Origin: Whitmania pigra
Taxonomy: Eukaryota; Annelida; Clitellata; Hirudinida; Haemopidae
Assembly: GCA_021613335.1 (NCBI GenBank)
Contig: JAJTWR010000090.1
Location: 765,001 to 829,000 of the forward strand
DNA: 64,000 bases
Direction: 5' to 3'
Numbering within the stretch: position 1 is the first letter of the stretch; every line of letters begins with the position of its first letter. This document shows positions 11,404-23,052 of this stretch, piece by piece. The position numbers were made by a program, and so were the translations under genes. The notes under the pieces were generated by a model, which made no database searches, was not told the origin of the DNA, and was given only the letters and a program-made list of their open reading frames with translations.

Positions 11404-12414
11404 ATGCAATATTTTTCAGAATATTCAGATATACGCCAAAAGGAAAAGCTGGAAATTCAATGGAGGCAATCGGATGATCGAATCGTTCTCACCAGAAGAG
11501 AAAAAACCCGACGAGACCATGTCTTTGTGCTTGAATTGTATTCGGCAAATGAAAACGCGGAATTCAAACGCACGCTGTTTGTTAGTAACCTCAGTTACGA
11601 TGTTCGCGAGAAAGAGTTAAAATCACATTTCCGTGCGGTTGTGCCCGTTAAAAGGGTAACAATATTTTACGACAGGTGTGGTAATAGCACTGGAACGAGT
11701 GAAATTCTTTTTCGAAGCATGGAAGATGCTGACACTGCTATGGAAAGTTTCAATAATACGATGTTCAAGGGGAAAGATATGAAGATTGAGACGGCAGGAA
11801 AGCATGACCTAAATAACGGATCATCAACGATTATATTGTACTATTTAAAGCCAGAAGATACGGAAGAAGAAATAAGAGATCACTTTCAACAACAATTGAA
11901 TGTCAAAAAAGTCTCACTCATATACGACCAGTATGGACACAAAACTGGAAGAGGAATAATGGTAATCAACGATTCAATCCAAGATACGCTCGAGAAAACA
12001 GAAAAGCTATTTTCTAATTTCAAAGGTAGGAGGTTAGCAATCGCCTTGTCTGTATCAATTATCTGTCCATTGGCTATTACTGCTCTACGCTATAATTTTA
12101 CAATTTGTTTGTATAATCTGGACGATAGCGTAACAGCGACGGACCTAGAAAATCATTATAGTACTGTTTCAGAAGTCAAGGAAGCCGTTGTTTATTACGA
12201 CAAGGATGGCTCGAGCACCGGAATGGCTGAGATTGAATTCGAAGAGACACAAAATATTTACAAAATTGTGAGGTTTGTGAGTAAAACACATGAAAAACGT
12301 TTAACCTCAGTCTGGTTTCTTTCGAAATGGGGTACTCTAGGATTTGAACAAAACAATCATAATTTGCCGCCCAAATGCAACGAAGAGAGCACTTGGAAGA
12401 AAGAAAGAATTTGA
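11404..12414 (+). CDS. Triple Aly/REF-like RRM protein, array copy 3 (C-terminal frameshift)
   Basis: Matches copy 2 almost base for base through all three RRMs. Near 12400 the sequence after ACTTGGAAGAAA is altered (an extra GAAAGAA-type change), so the frame ends KKERI at 336 residues. The ancestral acidic tail is still visible out of frame downstream to 12492. The RRMs are intact, so a protein lacking the acidic tail could be made. A sequencing or assembly error in the A/G-rich run is possible. Confidence 0.75.
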   Translation: MQYFSEYSDIRQKEKLEIQWRQSDDRIVLTRREKTRRDHVFVLELYSANENAEFKRTLFVSNLSYDVREKELKSHFRAVVPVKRVTIFYDRCGNSTGTSEILFRSMEDADTAMESFNNTMFKGKDMKIETAGKHDLNNGSSTIILYYLKPEDTEEEIRDHFQQQLNVKKVSLIYDQYGHKTGRGIMVINDSIQDTLEKTEKLFSNFKGRRLAIALSVSIICPLAITALRYNFTICLYNLDDSVTATDLENHYSTVSEVKEAVVYYDKDGSSTGMAEIEFEETQNIYKIVRFVSKTHEKRLTSVWFLSKWGTLGFEQNNHNLPPKCNEESTWKKERI

Positions 12415-13339
12415 CGAAAAGACGATGAAAAATTGTGATTCTGGAGAACATTCAGGCGAAGGCGCAGTAAATTGGAGCGATGTATGCATTTAGTTTTTAA
12501 ACATTAAACTTGTTATTATGCTGTTATAAATAAAACTTTTTCATCATAGTTGTTCGCAGCATGGAATATGTACCAATTATTAGAAGTTTCAAAAATATGA
12601 TTTCCAAAGGGAGATGAATGAAATGACAGAAATGCGTGACGTAGATAACGGATTTCAAAACTCAAACACTGATATGACGATGACGACCAAAATCTAATGT
12701 AACAACTGATGAGCTATGTACACCCACACATTCAGACGTTGCCACGATCCTATCTCCCTAGCAGCATCAGCATCTATGATGTGCTGGAGGCAATGGCCAG
12801 ATTTCATATTCATAATCGTCGTCATCGAGTGAAGTTTTCAAGTATTACCAGCAATATTCGCGTAACATTTTTTTATAAATAAATAAAAATTTTATAAATA
12901 AACAAATTTATTATGAAATATTAAATACAACAATAATAATAATAATAATCATCATCATAATAATAATATCAATAATAAGTTGCAAGGGGGAGCAGATGAA
13001 GGAATAACATAATGCAAAAGGTATCAAGGGTAAACAGGTGATTGCACCTGTTTGAGTTCACCTGGATAGATAAAACATTGTTGATATGGATGGATAGTTG
13101 TGGAAACAGTGAACACTGCACATTTATTACAATGACTGTAAACTTTAAAGATTAAGGAAATACATTTTTAAAAATGATCAAAGACATTAATAATTAATCA
13201 TAAAAATTTAAAAGTAATTATATAAAACGAAAGTTAATTATTGTATAGCTTATACTATTTAGCATCTTCTTCAAGCCATGGAAAATAACGTCTGACTTGA
13301 GTAAATACAAACCTAAATACAGAAATAAATAAACACAAC
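12415..13339. other. Remnant 3' coding end of copy 3 and RRM-array spacer 3-4
   Basis: The first about 80 bp are the out-of-frame acidic-tail codons of copy 3. Then follows the standard spacer with poly(A) signal, microsatellite, E-box palindrome (13032-13053) and uORF (13278-13295). Confidence 0.8.
13032..13053. repeat. Perfect inverted repeat containing two E-boxes
   Basis: Same 9-bp stem and ATTG loop as at 9166. Confidence 0.85.
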
Positions 13340-14239
13340 ATGCAATATTTTTCAGAATATTCAGATATACGCCAAAAGCAAAAGTTGGATATTCAATGGA
13401 GACAATCGAATGATCGAATCGTTCTCACCAGAAGAGAAAAAACCCTACGAGACCATGTCTTTGTGCTTGATTTGTATACGGCAAATGAAAACGCGGAATT
13501 CCATCGCACGTTGTTTGTTAGTAACCTCAGTTACGATGTTCGCGAGAAAGAGTTAAAATCACATTTCCGTGCGGTTGTGCCCGTTAAAAGGGTAACAAAT
13601 ATTTACGACAGGTGTGGTAATAGCACTGGAACGAGTGAAATTCTTTTTCGAAGCGTGGAAGATGCTGACACTGCTATGGAAAGTTTCAATAATACGATGT
13701 TCAAGGGGAAAGATATGAAGATTGAGACGGCAGGAAAGCATGACCTAAATAACGGATCATCAACGATTATATTGTACTATTTAAAGCCAGAAGATACGGA
13801 AGAAGAAATAAGAGATCACTTTCAACAACAATTGAATGTCAAAAAAGTCTCACTCATATACGACCAGTATGGACACAAAACTGGAAGAGGAATAATGGTA
13901 ATCAACGATTCAATCCAAGATACGCTCGAGAAAACAGAAAAGCTATTTTCTAATTTCAAAGGTAGGAGGTTAGCAATCGCCTTGTCTGTATCAATTATCT
14001 GTCCATTGGCTATTACTGCTCTACGCTATAATTTTACAATTTGTTTGTATAATCTGGACGATAGCGTAACAGCGACGGACCTAGAAAATCATTATAGTAC
14101 TGTTTCAGAAGTCAAGGAAGCCGTTGTTTATTACGACAAGGATGGCTCGAGCACCGGAATGGCTGAGATTGAATTCGAAGAGACACAAAATATTTACAAA
14201 ATTGTGAGGTTTGTGAGTAAAACACATGAAAAACTTTAA
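13340..14239 (+). CDS. Triple Aly/REF-like RRM protein, array copy 4 (frameshifted, RRM3 end lost)
   Basis: The frame stops at residue 299 because one base is missing near 14233 (GAAAAACTTTAAC where copies 2 and 3 have GAAAAACGTTTAAC). The ancestral frame continues downstream to about 14424. The last strand of RRM3 and the acidic tail are lost, so it may be a pseudogene. The first about 170 bp resemble copies 1, 5 and 6 (AAAGCAAAAGTTGG, GACAATCGAATGATCG), while the rest is nearly identical to copies 2 and 3. It therefore looks like a recombinant unit. Confidence 0.7.
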   Translation: MQYFSEYSDIRQKQKLDIQWRQSNDRIVLTRREKTLRDHVFVLDLYTANENAEFHRTLFVSNLSYDVREKELKSHFRAVVPVKRVTNIYDRCGNSTGTSEILFRSVEDADTAMESFNNTMFKGKDMKIETAGKHDLNNGSSTIILYYLKPEDTEEEIRDHFQQQLNVKKVSLIYDQYGHKTGRGIMVINDSIQDTLEKTEKLFSNFKGRRLAIALSVSIICPLAITALRYNFTICLYNLDDSVTATDLENHYSTVSEVKEAVVYYDKDGSSTGMAEIEFEETQNIYKIVRFVSKTHEKL

Positions 14240-15269
14240 CCTCAGTCTGGTTTCTTTCGAAATGGGGTACTCTAGGATTTGAACAAAACAATCATAATTT
14301 GCCGCCCAAATGCAACGAAGAGAGCACTTGGAAGAAATATTTTGACGAAAGCGATGAAAAAAGTTGTGATTCTGGAGAACATTCAGGCGAAGGCGCAGTA
14401 AATTGGAGCGATGTATGCATTTAGTTTTTAAACATTAAACTTGTTATTATGCTGTTATAAATAAAACTTTTTCATCATAGTTGTTCGCAGCATGGAATAT
14501 GTACCAATTATTAGAAGTTTCAAAAATATGATTTCCAAAGGGAGATGAATGAAATGACAGAAATGCGTGACGTAGATAACGGATTTCAAAACTCAAACAC
14601 TGATATGACGATGACGACCAAAATCTAATGTAACAACTGATGAGCTATGTACACCCACACATTCAGACGTTGCCACGATCCTATCTCTCTAGCAGCATCA
14701 GCATCTATGATGTGCTGGAGGCAATGGCCAGATTTCATATTCATAATCGTCGTCATCGAGTGAAGTTTTCAAGTATTACCAGCAATATTCGCGTAACATT
14801 TTTTTATAAATAAATAAAAAATTTTATAAATAAACAAATTTATTATGAAATATTAAATATGCAACAATAATAATAATAATAATCATCATCATAATAATAA
14901 TATCAATAAAGTTGCAAGGGGGAGCAGATGAAGGAATAACATAATGCAAAAGGTATCAAGGGTAAACAGGTGATTGCACCTGTTTGAGTTCACCTGGATA
15001 GATAAAACATTGTTGATATGGATGGATAGTTGTGGAAACAGTGAACACTGCACATTTATTACAATGACTGTAAACTTTAAAGATTAAGGAAATACATTTT
15101 TAAAAATGATCAAAGACATTAATAATTAATCATAAAAATTTAAAAGTAATTATATAAAACGAAAGTTAATTATTGTATAGCTTATACTATTTAGCATCTT
15201 CTTCAAGCCATGGAAAATAACGTCTGACTTGAGTAAATACAAACCTAAACAGAAATAAATAAACACAAC
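14240..15269. other. Out-of-frame 3' end of copy 4 and RRM-array spacer 4-5
   Basis: Standard array spacer with poly(A) signal, AAT/CAT microsatellite, E-box palindrome at 14964-14985 and uORF at 15210-15227. Confidence 0.8.
14964..14985. repeat. Perfect inverted repeat containing two E-boxes
   Basis: Same 9-bp stem and ATTG loop as at 9166. The equivalent sites before copy 1 (about 7273) and after copy 5 (about 16979) read GTGATTGTATGTTG or GTGATTGCATGTTG and lack the perfect right arm. Confidence 0.85.
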
Positions 15270-16352
15270 ATGCAATATTTTTCAGAATATTCAGATACGC
15301 CAAAAGCAAAAGCTGGATATTCAATGGAGGCAATCGAATGATCGATTCGTTCTCACCAGAGCGACAAAATCCGACGAGACCCTTCTTTGTGTATGATTTG
15401 TATTTGGCAAATATAGCAAAAACAAACAAACGCTGTTTGTTAGTAACCTCAGTTACGATGTTCGCGAGAAAGAGTTAAAATCACATTTCCGTGCAGTTGT
15501 GCCCGTTAAAAGGGTAACAATGTTTTACGACAGGTGTGGTAATAGCACTGGAACGAGTGAAATAGTTTTTCGAAGCGTGGAAGATGCTGACACTGCTATG
15601 GAAAGTTTCAATAATACGATGTTCAAGGGGAAAGATATGAGGATTGAGACGGCATATGGACATGACCTAAATAACGGATCATCAACGCTTATATTGTACA
15701 ATTTGAAGCCAGAAGATACGGAAGAAGAACTAAGAGATCACTTCCGTCCGACATTGAATGTCAAAAAAGTCTCACTCATATACGACGAGTGTGGTCATAA
15801 AACTGGAAGAGGAATAATAGTATTCAACAATCTTTTTTTGAGTAACTATTATGAAATGGTTTTAGATGATCAAAGTAATCATTTCAAAAGCAGGAAGTTA
15901 GAATTTGCCATATCTCAATACATGCCCATCGATTCGCTCTTGAATACCTATATCATCATTTTACAATTTGTTTGTATAATCTGGACGATAGCGTAACAGC
16001 GAAGGACCTAGAAAATCATTATAGTACTGTTTCAGAAGTCAAGGAAGCCGTTGTTTATTACGACAAGGATGGCTCGAGCACCGGAATGGCTGAGATTGAA
16101 TTCGAAAAAAATCGAAATATTTCCAGAATCGTGAGGTTTGTGAGTAAAACACATGAAAAACGTTTAAGGTCAGTTAGATGTCTTTTTAAATGGAAAAATT
16201 CATTTTATAATACACAAACGAATGATCATTTGGCGCCCATATGTAACGAAGACAGCACTTGGAAGAAATATTTTGACGAAATCGATGAAAAAAGTTGAAA
16301 TTTTGGAGAAAATTCAGGGGAAGGCGTAGTAAAGTGGAGCGATGTATGCATT
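15270..16352 (+). pseudogene. RRM-array copy 5, disrupted
   Basis: Full-length remnant of the triple-RRM gene with several breaks: a 2-bp deletion at codon 9-10 (CAGATACGCC for CAGATATACGCC), further small indels near 15380 and 15420, a frame change near 15950 between RRM2 and RRM3, and a stop after DEKS at about 16298. Separate open pieces remain at 15499-15996 (RRM1 end and RRM2) and 15972-16298 (RRM3). It is more diverged from copies 2-4 than they are from each other, as expected for an outer array unit. Confidence 0.8.
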
Positions 16353-16778
16353 TAGTTTTTAAATATTAAATTTGTTATATCAATTATTAGGAGTTTCAAA
16401 AATATGATTTTCAAAGGAAGATGCATTGACAGAGATGCGTGACGTAGATAACGAATTTCAAAACTCAAACACTGATATGACGATGACGACCAAAATCTAA
16501 TATAACAACTGATGAGCTAAGTACACCCACACATTCAGACGTTGCCACCATCCTATCTCTCTAGCAGCATCAGCATCTATGATGTGCTGGAGGCAATGGA
16601 TAGATTTCATATTCGTCGTTATCATCATCATCATCATTATCATTATAGAAGCCATAAAAGTTCGAGTGAAGTTATCAAGTACCACCAGCAATATTTGTGC
16701 AAGATGTTTTTATAAATAAATAAAAATTTTATAAACAACTTTATTATGAAATATTAAATAGGCAACAACAACAACAAC

Positions 16779-16833
<55 letters not shown>

Positions 16834-16836
16834 TAA

Positions 16837-16887
<51 letters not shown>

Positions 16888-17060
16888 TAATAATAATAAC
16901 AATCACAATAATAATATCAATAATAAGTTGCAAGGGGGAGCAGATGATGGAATAACAAAATACAAAAGGTATCAAGGGTAAACAGGTGATTGCATGTTGA
17001 GTTCACCTGGATAGATAAAGGATGGTCGATAGGGATGGAAAGAGTGCCCACTGCAGGCGC
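16353..17060. other. Diverged terminal array spacer with AAT microsatellite
   Basis: Follows the spacer order (CACACATTCAGACGTTGCCA block, TTTATAAATAAATAA block, AAGGTATCAAGGGTAAACAG block) but is diverged, with an expanded AAT tract at about 16775-16915. Similarity fades near 17040, marking the right edge of the array. Confidence 0.7.
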
Positions 17061-17324
17061 TGGATGGAACGACTGAATGTAAGATAAAAGTGAGTAAGCT
17101 CCCCGAACATTTAGGTCATCTGGGGAAATTAGTTGCACCGTAATGATTAGTCGCTGAATATGTGGATATATATCTGGGATATCGATGGGTAGGGTGAGTC
17201 GAGATTCAAAAGATTTTGAGTGGTTTTCTTCTTAGATCGGGTGCTGATTCAATATGCAGATTCATGAAAATCGCAAGAGAGACGACTAAATAGGACAGAG
17301 ATGTCCGACTGTTGCAGAAAGTTT

Positions 17325-17412
17325 TTGAGTGAGTGAGTGAGTGAGTGAGTGAGGGATTTGAGTGAGTGAGTGAGTGAGTGAGTGAGTGAGTGAGTGAATG
17401 AGTGAAAGTGAG
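17325..17412. repeat. (GAGT)n microsatellite
   Basis: Tandem GAGT tetranucleotides with one GGGATTT interruption. Confidence 0.9.
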
Positions 17413-17807
17413 TGTACGTATATTCAAACGAGCGAGATATTCGGAAACGAATAGCAGCTGTCGATGATTGCACTCATTTCTTCAGAAGTGTTAGGCATCT
17501 AGGCACGCATATTTCGAGGCGGTTAACCATTTCGCACATTCATCCCTCCATCTTTGCTGTCTTCCATCTCATCCTCTCACCATCTCTTCGTTCTTATCGC
17601 CTTAACTTCTCGATCCTCACAAGTCTACTTAACGTAGTTAGGCACTGCGCTGAGTAAATGCTAACTTTACCACGAAACCCGTGAAAGTACCTGTTCAAAC
17701 TAGACTCTACTTGTCAAGTGAGAGTTGTTTAAACACCGAGTATTGAAATTACCATTCAAACTTTCTTGCATAACACGTGCATAACAGAATCACATCACGA
17801 GCAAACT

Positions 17808-17879
17808 CACGAACGACTATATGAAAGCCGTTATACTAGGCGAACACGAACGACTATATGAAAGCCGTTATACTAGGCG
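17808..17879. repeat. 37-bp direct tandem duplication
   Basis: Two copies of a unit that begins CACGAACGACTATATGAAAG and ends ACTAGGCG. Confidence 0.9.
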
Positions 17880-19168
17880 CGCGCACTATCCTCATACCAG
17901 AATTTCACTTTTCACTTTCTAAACACCTAAATCGCTTACCTCAACCCGACTCCATAGCGACGGGGCTGCAGCCTTACCTTGTTATTTACAATAGGGGTAA
18001 TGCTTCCAGAACGTCATGGAGTCTAAAATCTAGAAGATGCCAGAAAGTTTAAATCGAAGTATTAAAACGTCAAAATGAAAAGGCAGGCCAATCGCGCTAT
18101 CTAAGAAATCTCAGGTATGAAATTGGCTTCAGAAATGAACCTAATTGTCCGCTAGTCTCGGCTGGTTCGATGTAGCTCGTAATCGGAGGCTTGATATTCG
18201 CGGGTCAAGTACTTTCTTCAAGTACCTAACGGTTTATTCTGTGTAATTGCTTTGGTCTTTCTTACTCTTCCTTTTTATTTATCTCTCTATGTTTCTACCT
18301 GTCTTCGTCATTCCATCCTATTTGAAATGGAATGCGACTTGTCGAGATACGGAACATTGCGCACGATTTACGACGTCTACAAACTCAGATCCGAGAACTT
18401 TGCCACACAAGGATCGACTCGAATTTTGACGAAAGTGCTTTTCTGTATCGACCAGGAGAATAAGAATAACAATAATAATAATAATGAGCGAAAGCTCAAA
18501 GTATAGAAGCACGCAACACATTGGCGTATGAATGAGTGCGTGAACAGGAGGTTAATAGAGGTATTCAGTTGCAAATGAATGGCTCAAGGACCAAATGTGA
18601 AGTCATAAATTTCTAGGCAGTCTCTCCGGAAGCAGGCTCCTGTTACAGCAAGAGGTGGAGATATGTGGAAAGAGTCTGAAGCTGGAAAAACCCGGCTGAG
18701 ATAACTCGAACGGAAAAGGTCGGATGAGTAATCTGAAGAGATGCACGCGGTCACATTCCACAGCACAGAGGTGCACGTGTGCCGTTAAATTTAACAGCAT
18801 TCCAAACGTTTCGGTTTTAGAACATCATGGAATGGCAGAATGGAATCTTCACCATATCACTGATGAGAAGTTTGGAATGCGAAATCTGAGGACCGAGCCA
18901 TCTATCATTCTTTTGAATTTTTTTTCCAAGCAATAATCGAGTATGGTACTCACTGCTTTTGAACTCGTCGGAATTGGAAATTGTACAAATAAAACTGGCC
19001 ATATTCTAGGGGCAGACCTAGCCGCTCAAAAATGATTCTAAACAACCCCACCTACTCAGAAATTGAGGAATCAGACATTCCTAGAATAGACCATCCACTC
19101 AAGTCGACTATGTGATGGGCAGAATCCACGCGATCGCTCAGAGGAAATATATAATTTCACCAAATTTA

Positions 19169-19234
19169 GTCCAAATCATCCTAGTTATGTAACGGGCTGC
19201 TGTAATCAAATTAATAATATAAATAAATAAATAA
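19169..19234. mobile_element. Short interspersed repeat copy A with (AAAT)n tail
   Basis: GTCCAAATCATCCTAGTTAT, then a diverged middle and an (AAAT)n tail. It matches the copy at 21767-21832. Two dispersed copies ending in the same short tail suggest the 3' end of a non-LTR element or SINE. No protein remnant seen. Confidence 0.4.
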
Positions 19235-20803
19235 GATGACATCGCATCTCATGCAGACACTGATGACCTTTGCGAATTCACGAATAATAATAAGAATAAG
19301 AGTTTTTGTTAAACATTACTGGGACATGTGAGGTGCCTCTTGATTAGCTCATCGAGAATGCGATTTTAATAAATTAAAAATGTCGTTACTAATATTTATA
19401 CCAATTGTACCAATTAATTAGCATTTATACAAACCCCCGTCCCTTGTGTTATTATTGGTAACGTTGTTAACAATATAACGAGAATTGACATGCCGTATAA
19501 CACTGCCAACTATTGTAATTCATTTTGGGCGTGTCCCAATCACTTGATCTTTACAAGATACCTACTCGACGTAGGTTTACGAAATTACTAATATCCTAGC
19601 CATCGACATTATCATCCTCAACAACAACGTCGTTATCATCATCAGCAGTAACAACATCATAACAACATTCCCGACGTGCTACACATTAGAAATTTCACAT
19701 ATTTGATGGAGACGGTACGATTCAAATCTGCCAAAACAAAAAGGAAAACACAGAAATATGGCGGTCATAGAGATCTAAGGCGGATAACTATGGTGATCAC
19801 GGGTTCGTTAGATGAGAATAAGATGCAAGATGATATGAGCGGTAATAATATTATCCAGTACAATTAGAATCATCTTGTCTGGCGTGGCTAGAATAATTAA
19901 CACTGTGGCTGGCTAAGGCTACAGTCTTCCCCATAGCTAAACTGTTTTCGTCTCCATCCGAAGGATAAGGTTAAACTTTAGGAGTACATTGCCTAACTCT
20001 GGGAGGGCATTCGCGATCACACTCGATTGTATATTAAGTACAGAGGCAGTTCTGGAAATGTCTGGCCGGGAAATGGCAAAGGCCATTGCGGAACTCAGTG
20101 AGGAAACTCCGGGAGTCGAATGCGAAACCGCCGGATAAGAAGAAAACATGTGTTACATCACGCAGCTGATCTAAAGGGGGAATTGACTTTCTTTTGTTCC
20201 AGAAGCCAAAAGTCAGTCCTTTGAGGAGGAACCAGCTGAGGAGAGAAGATGACAAAAGGGAGAGAGAAAAAAGAAATTATTATAATAATAATAATTTTAT
20301 AGTAATTTTATTATAATTATAATAATAATTATAATAACAAAATAAAATAAACACAACAAAAAATATAAAGAAATGAAAAACGCTACGTGAGTGAGGAGGA
20401 CATTGTTGACGTTGAATGGTGTTGATGATGATGACGATGGAGGCGACCAAAAAACGTTAATACTTTAGGAAAGGCATTAAAATTAATGAGCATCTTGGCA
20501 CAGGCAGCTGAAAGGGGGCGTTGGAAAGACTGGATGAAAGAATGAAAGAACGCTCGAATGAATGAATGAAGGCCTTCAATGGAGAGTAATTGTAATTGTA
20601 CTTCATTTACTTAGCGCCAAATGCTTAGCGTCAGATGATCTTCTTGAAACAATTTATATAGCGCTTCTTCCCAAGGGCGGGCGCTTGTGGCAGTTCAGGC
20701 TGGGTTTCGAACACAACATATTACGACCATTGCCATTATACAGACACGTAACTCAACCTGCATAGAGAGTAAGTGGAGTGACGTATGACCTAATGAGTGA
20801 ACA

Positions 20804-20970
20804 GAGTGAGTGAGTGAGTGAGTGAGTGAGTGAGTGAGTGAGTGAGTGAGTGAGTGAGTGAGTGAGTGAGTGAGTGAGAGAGTGAGTGAGTGAGTGAGTG
20901 AGTGAGTGAGTGAGTGAGTGAGTGAGTGAGTGAGTGAGTGAGTGAGTGAGTGAGTGAGTGAGTGAGTGAT
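20804..20970. repeat. (GAGT)n microsatellite
   Basis: About 40 GAGT units, almost pure. Confidence 0.95.
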
Positions 20971-23052
20971 CGAACAAGCGGATGAATAAATAACGAGCAG
21001 CGGACAAAAGTAAAAAACGAAAGGAATTGAAAGGCAACGTGGAGTACTGCAGCATCAGACATTAACTCAGACCGGCAGCGCTTCCATTTATGTAAATCAC
21101 GACTACCATTACCACCGCCAGAGCCGTCGCCATTGTGGAGAGAACACTCAATGACCCACTTCAGACAAAGAAAGCTGGTCAAAATCGGAAGCCTGGTCAG
21201 AAAAATTGATCTTTCTGGGCCTACCATTGAATAGCTGGCCCTGAGAGACAAAACAAAAATGCTGACGCGCAGCATACTTACTACAGATGATGAAGATGAT
21301 GATGATGATGATGACGACGATGATGATGATGATGACAACGACGATGACAAATATAATAGTTGACAATAATAATAGTTGACAAATATAATAGTTACGAGGA
21401 TAGTTCAATCTCCAAAATCTTGACCAGGTAAGCTATGGATTACAGGCAATATCAATTCAACCAACCGCTCATCAGCACAAAATCACACATCCATTCAACC
21501 AATCACAAGCCTATCGTCAACCTAGTGACCAATGTTTATTTTGTTAAATTCTTGTTTTTTTATTCGTTGTTCTATTTAAAAAGCTTCGTGAGCTGACAGG
21601 TAAAAATAGAATTAAGAAGGTCAAGTTTATTTTTACAACCTTGGCTCCGTAATTAATAAATTATGATAATGAGTCGATAAGACCGTATTTTCTGAAGTAA
21701 GAATGTATGCAGAACATTGGAAACTCTAGGCTTTTTTCTTGAAGTTCTTCCATTATTACAACAACTGTCCAAATCATCTTAGTTACATAACGCAACAGAC
21801 TCTAACCAAATAAATAAATAAATAAATAAATAGTGCAACAACAATGTGGTCCTTCAATCACTACAAACTCCCTCCTACAGACGTCATTGTCGCCAGAGAA
21901 ATTAGCTATAGCAAGCAACTGGTTCAACATCTAGAAGAGACTGTCAATATGGCAGAAATTATCTCGAGATTATCTATAGGGCCCGAATGAGGGAATACCC
22001 AAGGAATCTGCAAATTTTTGGAGGGATCATCCTAGATTCAAAATATTACAGTCATGACATTTGTTTTGCTTTTCCATTAATTACAATAACAATACAATGC
22101 CAATATTAATAAGAAAAAGTAGGGGCCGTGTCTGCTTCGCCTAGGGACCAGAAATCTCACTTAACCATCTCGTTTATGAGCTCCAAACTTACAAGAACAA
22201 TGTGAGAGCTCAAACGACAATCTATTCTTAACCCAAATTGGAGCAATTACAAACAACCCCTGTCAGATACAACTGCTCCTAAAAATTTTAATGCTTACAA
22301 CCAAGAGCCAATTAATGTGCATTGTGACACAACTTATCTGTAGTACTTGAATGTATATTTTGAAATTTTCTTGGCATTCAATAAATTGATTAATACAATT
22401 ATTGCAAAGTAATTTGAATGTGATCATAAATAAGTGAAAATGTATTAATGTCTATCAATGACCTAAAGCCTGTCCTGCATGTCCCTTTAGAGGTCAATGA
22501 TGAATGCATCAGACTGTTCAGTGTAGGTAATGGTGGTATACCAGTGAACATTTTTGTGACTTTACAAACTGGAACACATAAATATGCAAGCCACATAATC
22601 ATGTTTTCAAAAAATTGGCTTCTTAAATTAAGAAATAAGAGTATTCTACATAAAAGTGGAGCTTATAATGGTAATAAAAATAGGAGCAAATAGAATAACC
22701 ATTTATTCACTAGTGAGGCTAGTCACAAATGTTTGTAAATTTTAATGATGCTAATCATAGCATTGGTAGCATGATTTGAAAGACAAACCTATAAAGCTAA
22801 TAATGCTAAAAAAGATATGTCAACATTCAACTGAGCTAAAAGCAGATACAGAACTATAGGCCAAACTATGAGTTAGACAAAATGAAAATCGATGACTCTA
22901 ATTGAAAAGCCACAAATACATTTTTAATTTAGTATGGAAAATAGTCAAAGGCACTTTTTGGTACTTTTGAATATCATGGAAATACAAACAAAAAATCACC
23001 TCTAAGTTCAGTGAGATCCTTTCAACTATATCGTGTAACGCCTATTTTAAAA
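20971..23052. other. Intergenic, no supported gene
   Basis: GAT repeats (21283-21345), the second interspersed repeat (21767-21832) and AT-rich DNA. An 81-codon plus frame at 22448 has no recognisable similarity or splice context. Confidence 0.5.
21767..21832. mobile_element. Short interspersed repeat copy B with (AAAT)n tail
   Basis: Partner of the copy at 19169: GTCCAAATCATCTTAGTTAC, a diverged middle, then six AAAT units. Confidence 0.4.

Larger units (their letters stand above)
17061..20800. other. Intergenic, no supported gene
   Basis: Contains a (GAGT)n tract (17325-17412), a 37-bp tandem duplication (17808-17879), the first copy of a short interspersed repeat with (AAAT)n tail (19169-19234) and AT-rich unique DNA. 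A coding-like stretch at about 19940-20130 (+) has no convincing splice sites or start. Confidence 0.5.

Noticed and set aside
19940..20130. Plus-strand coding-like stretch with SGREMAKAIAELSEETPG
   Set aside because: No start codon, no convincing acceptor or donor, and no recognised family; could be a decayed element.
22448..22693. 81-codon plus-strand frame
   Set aside because: Isolated, AT-rich surroundings, no splice context and no recognisable motif.
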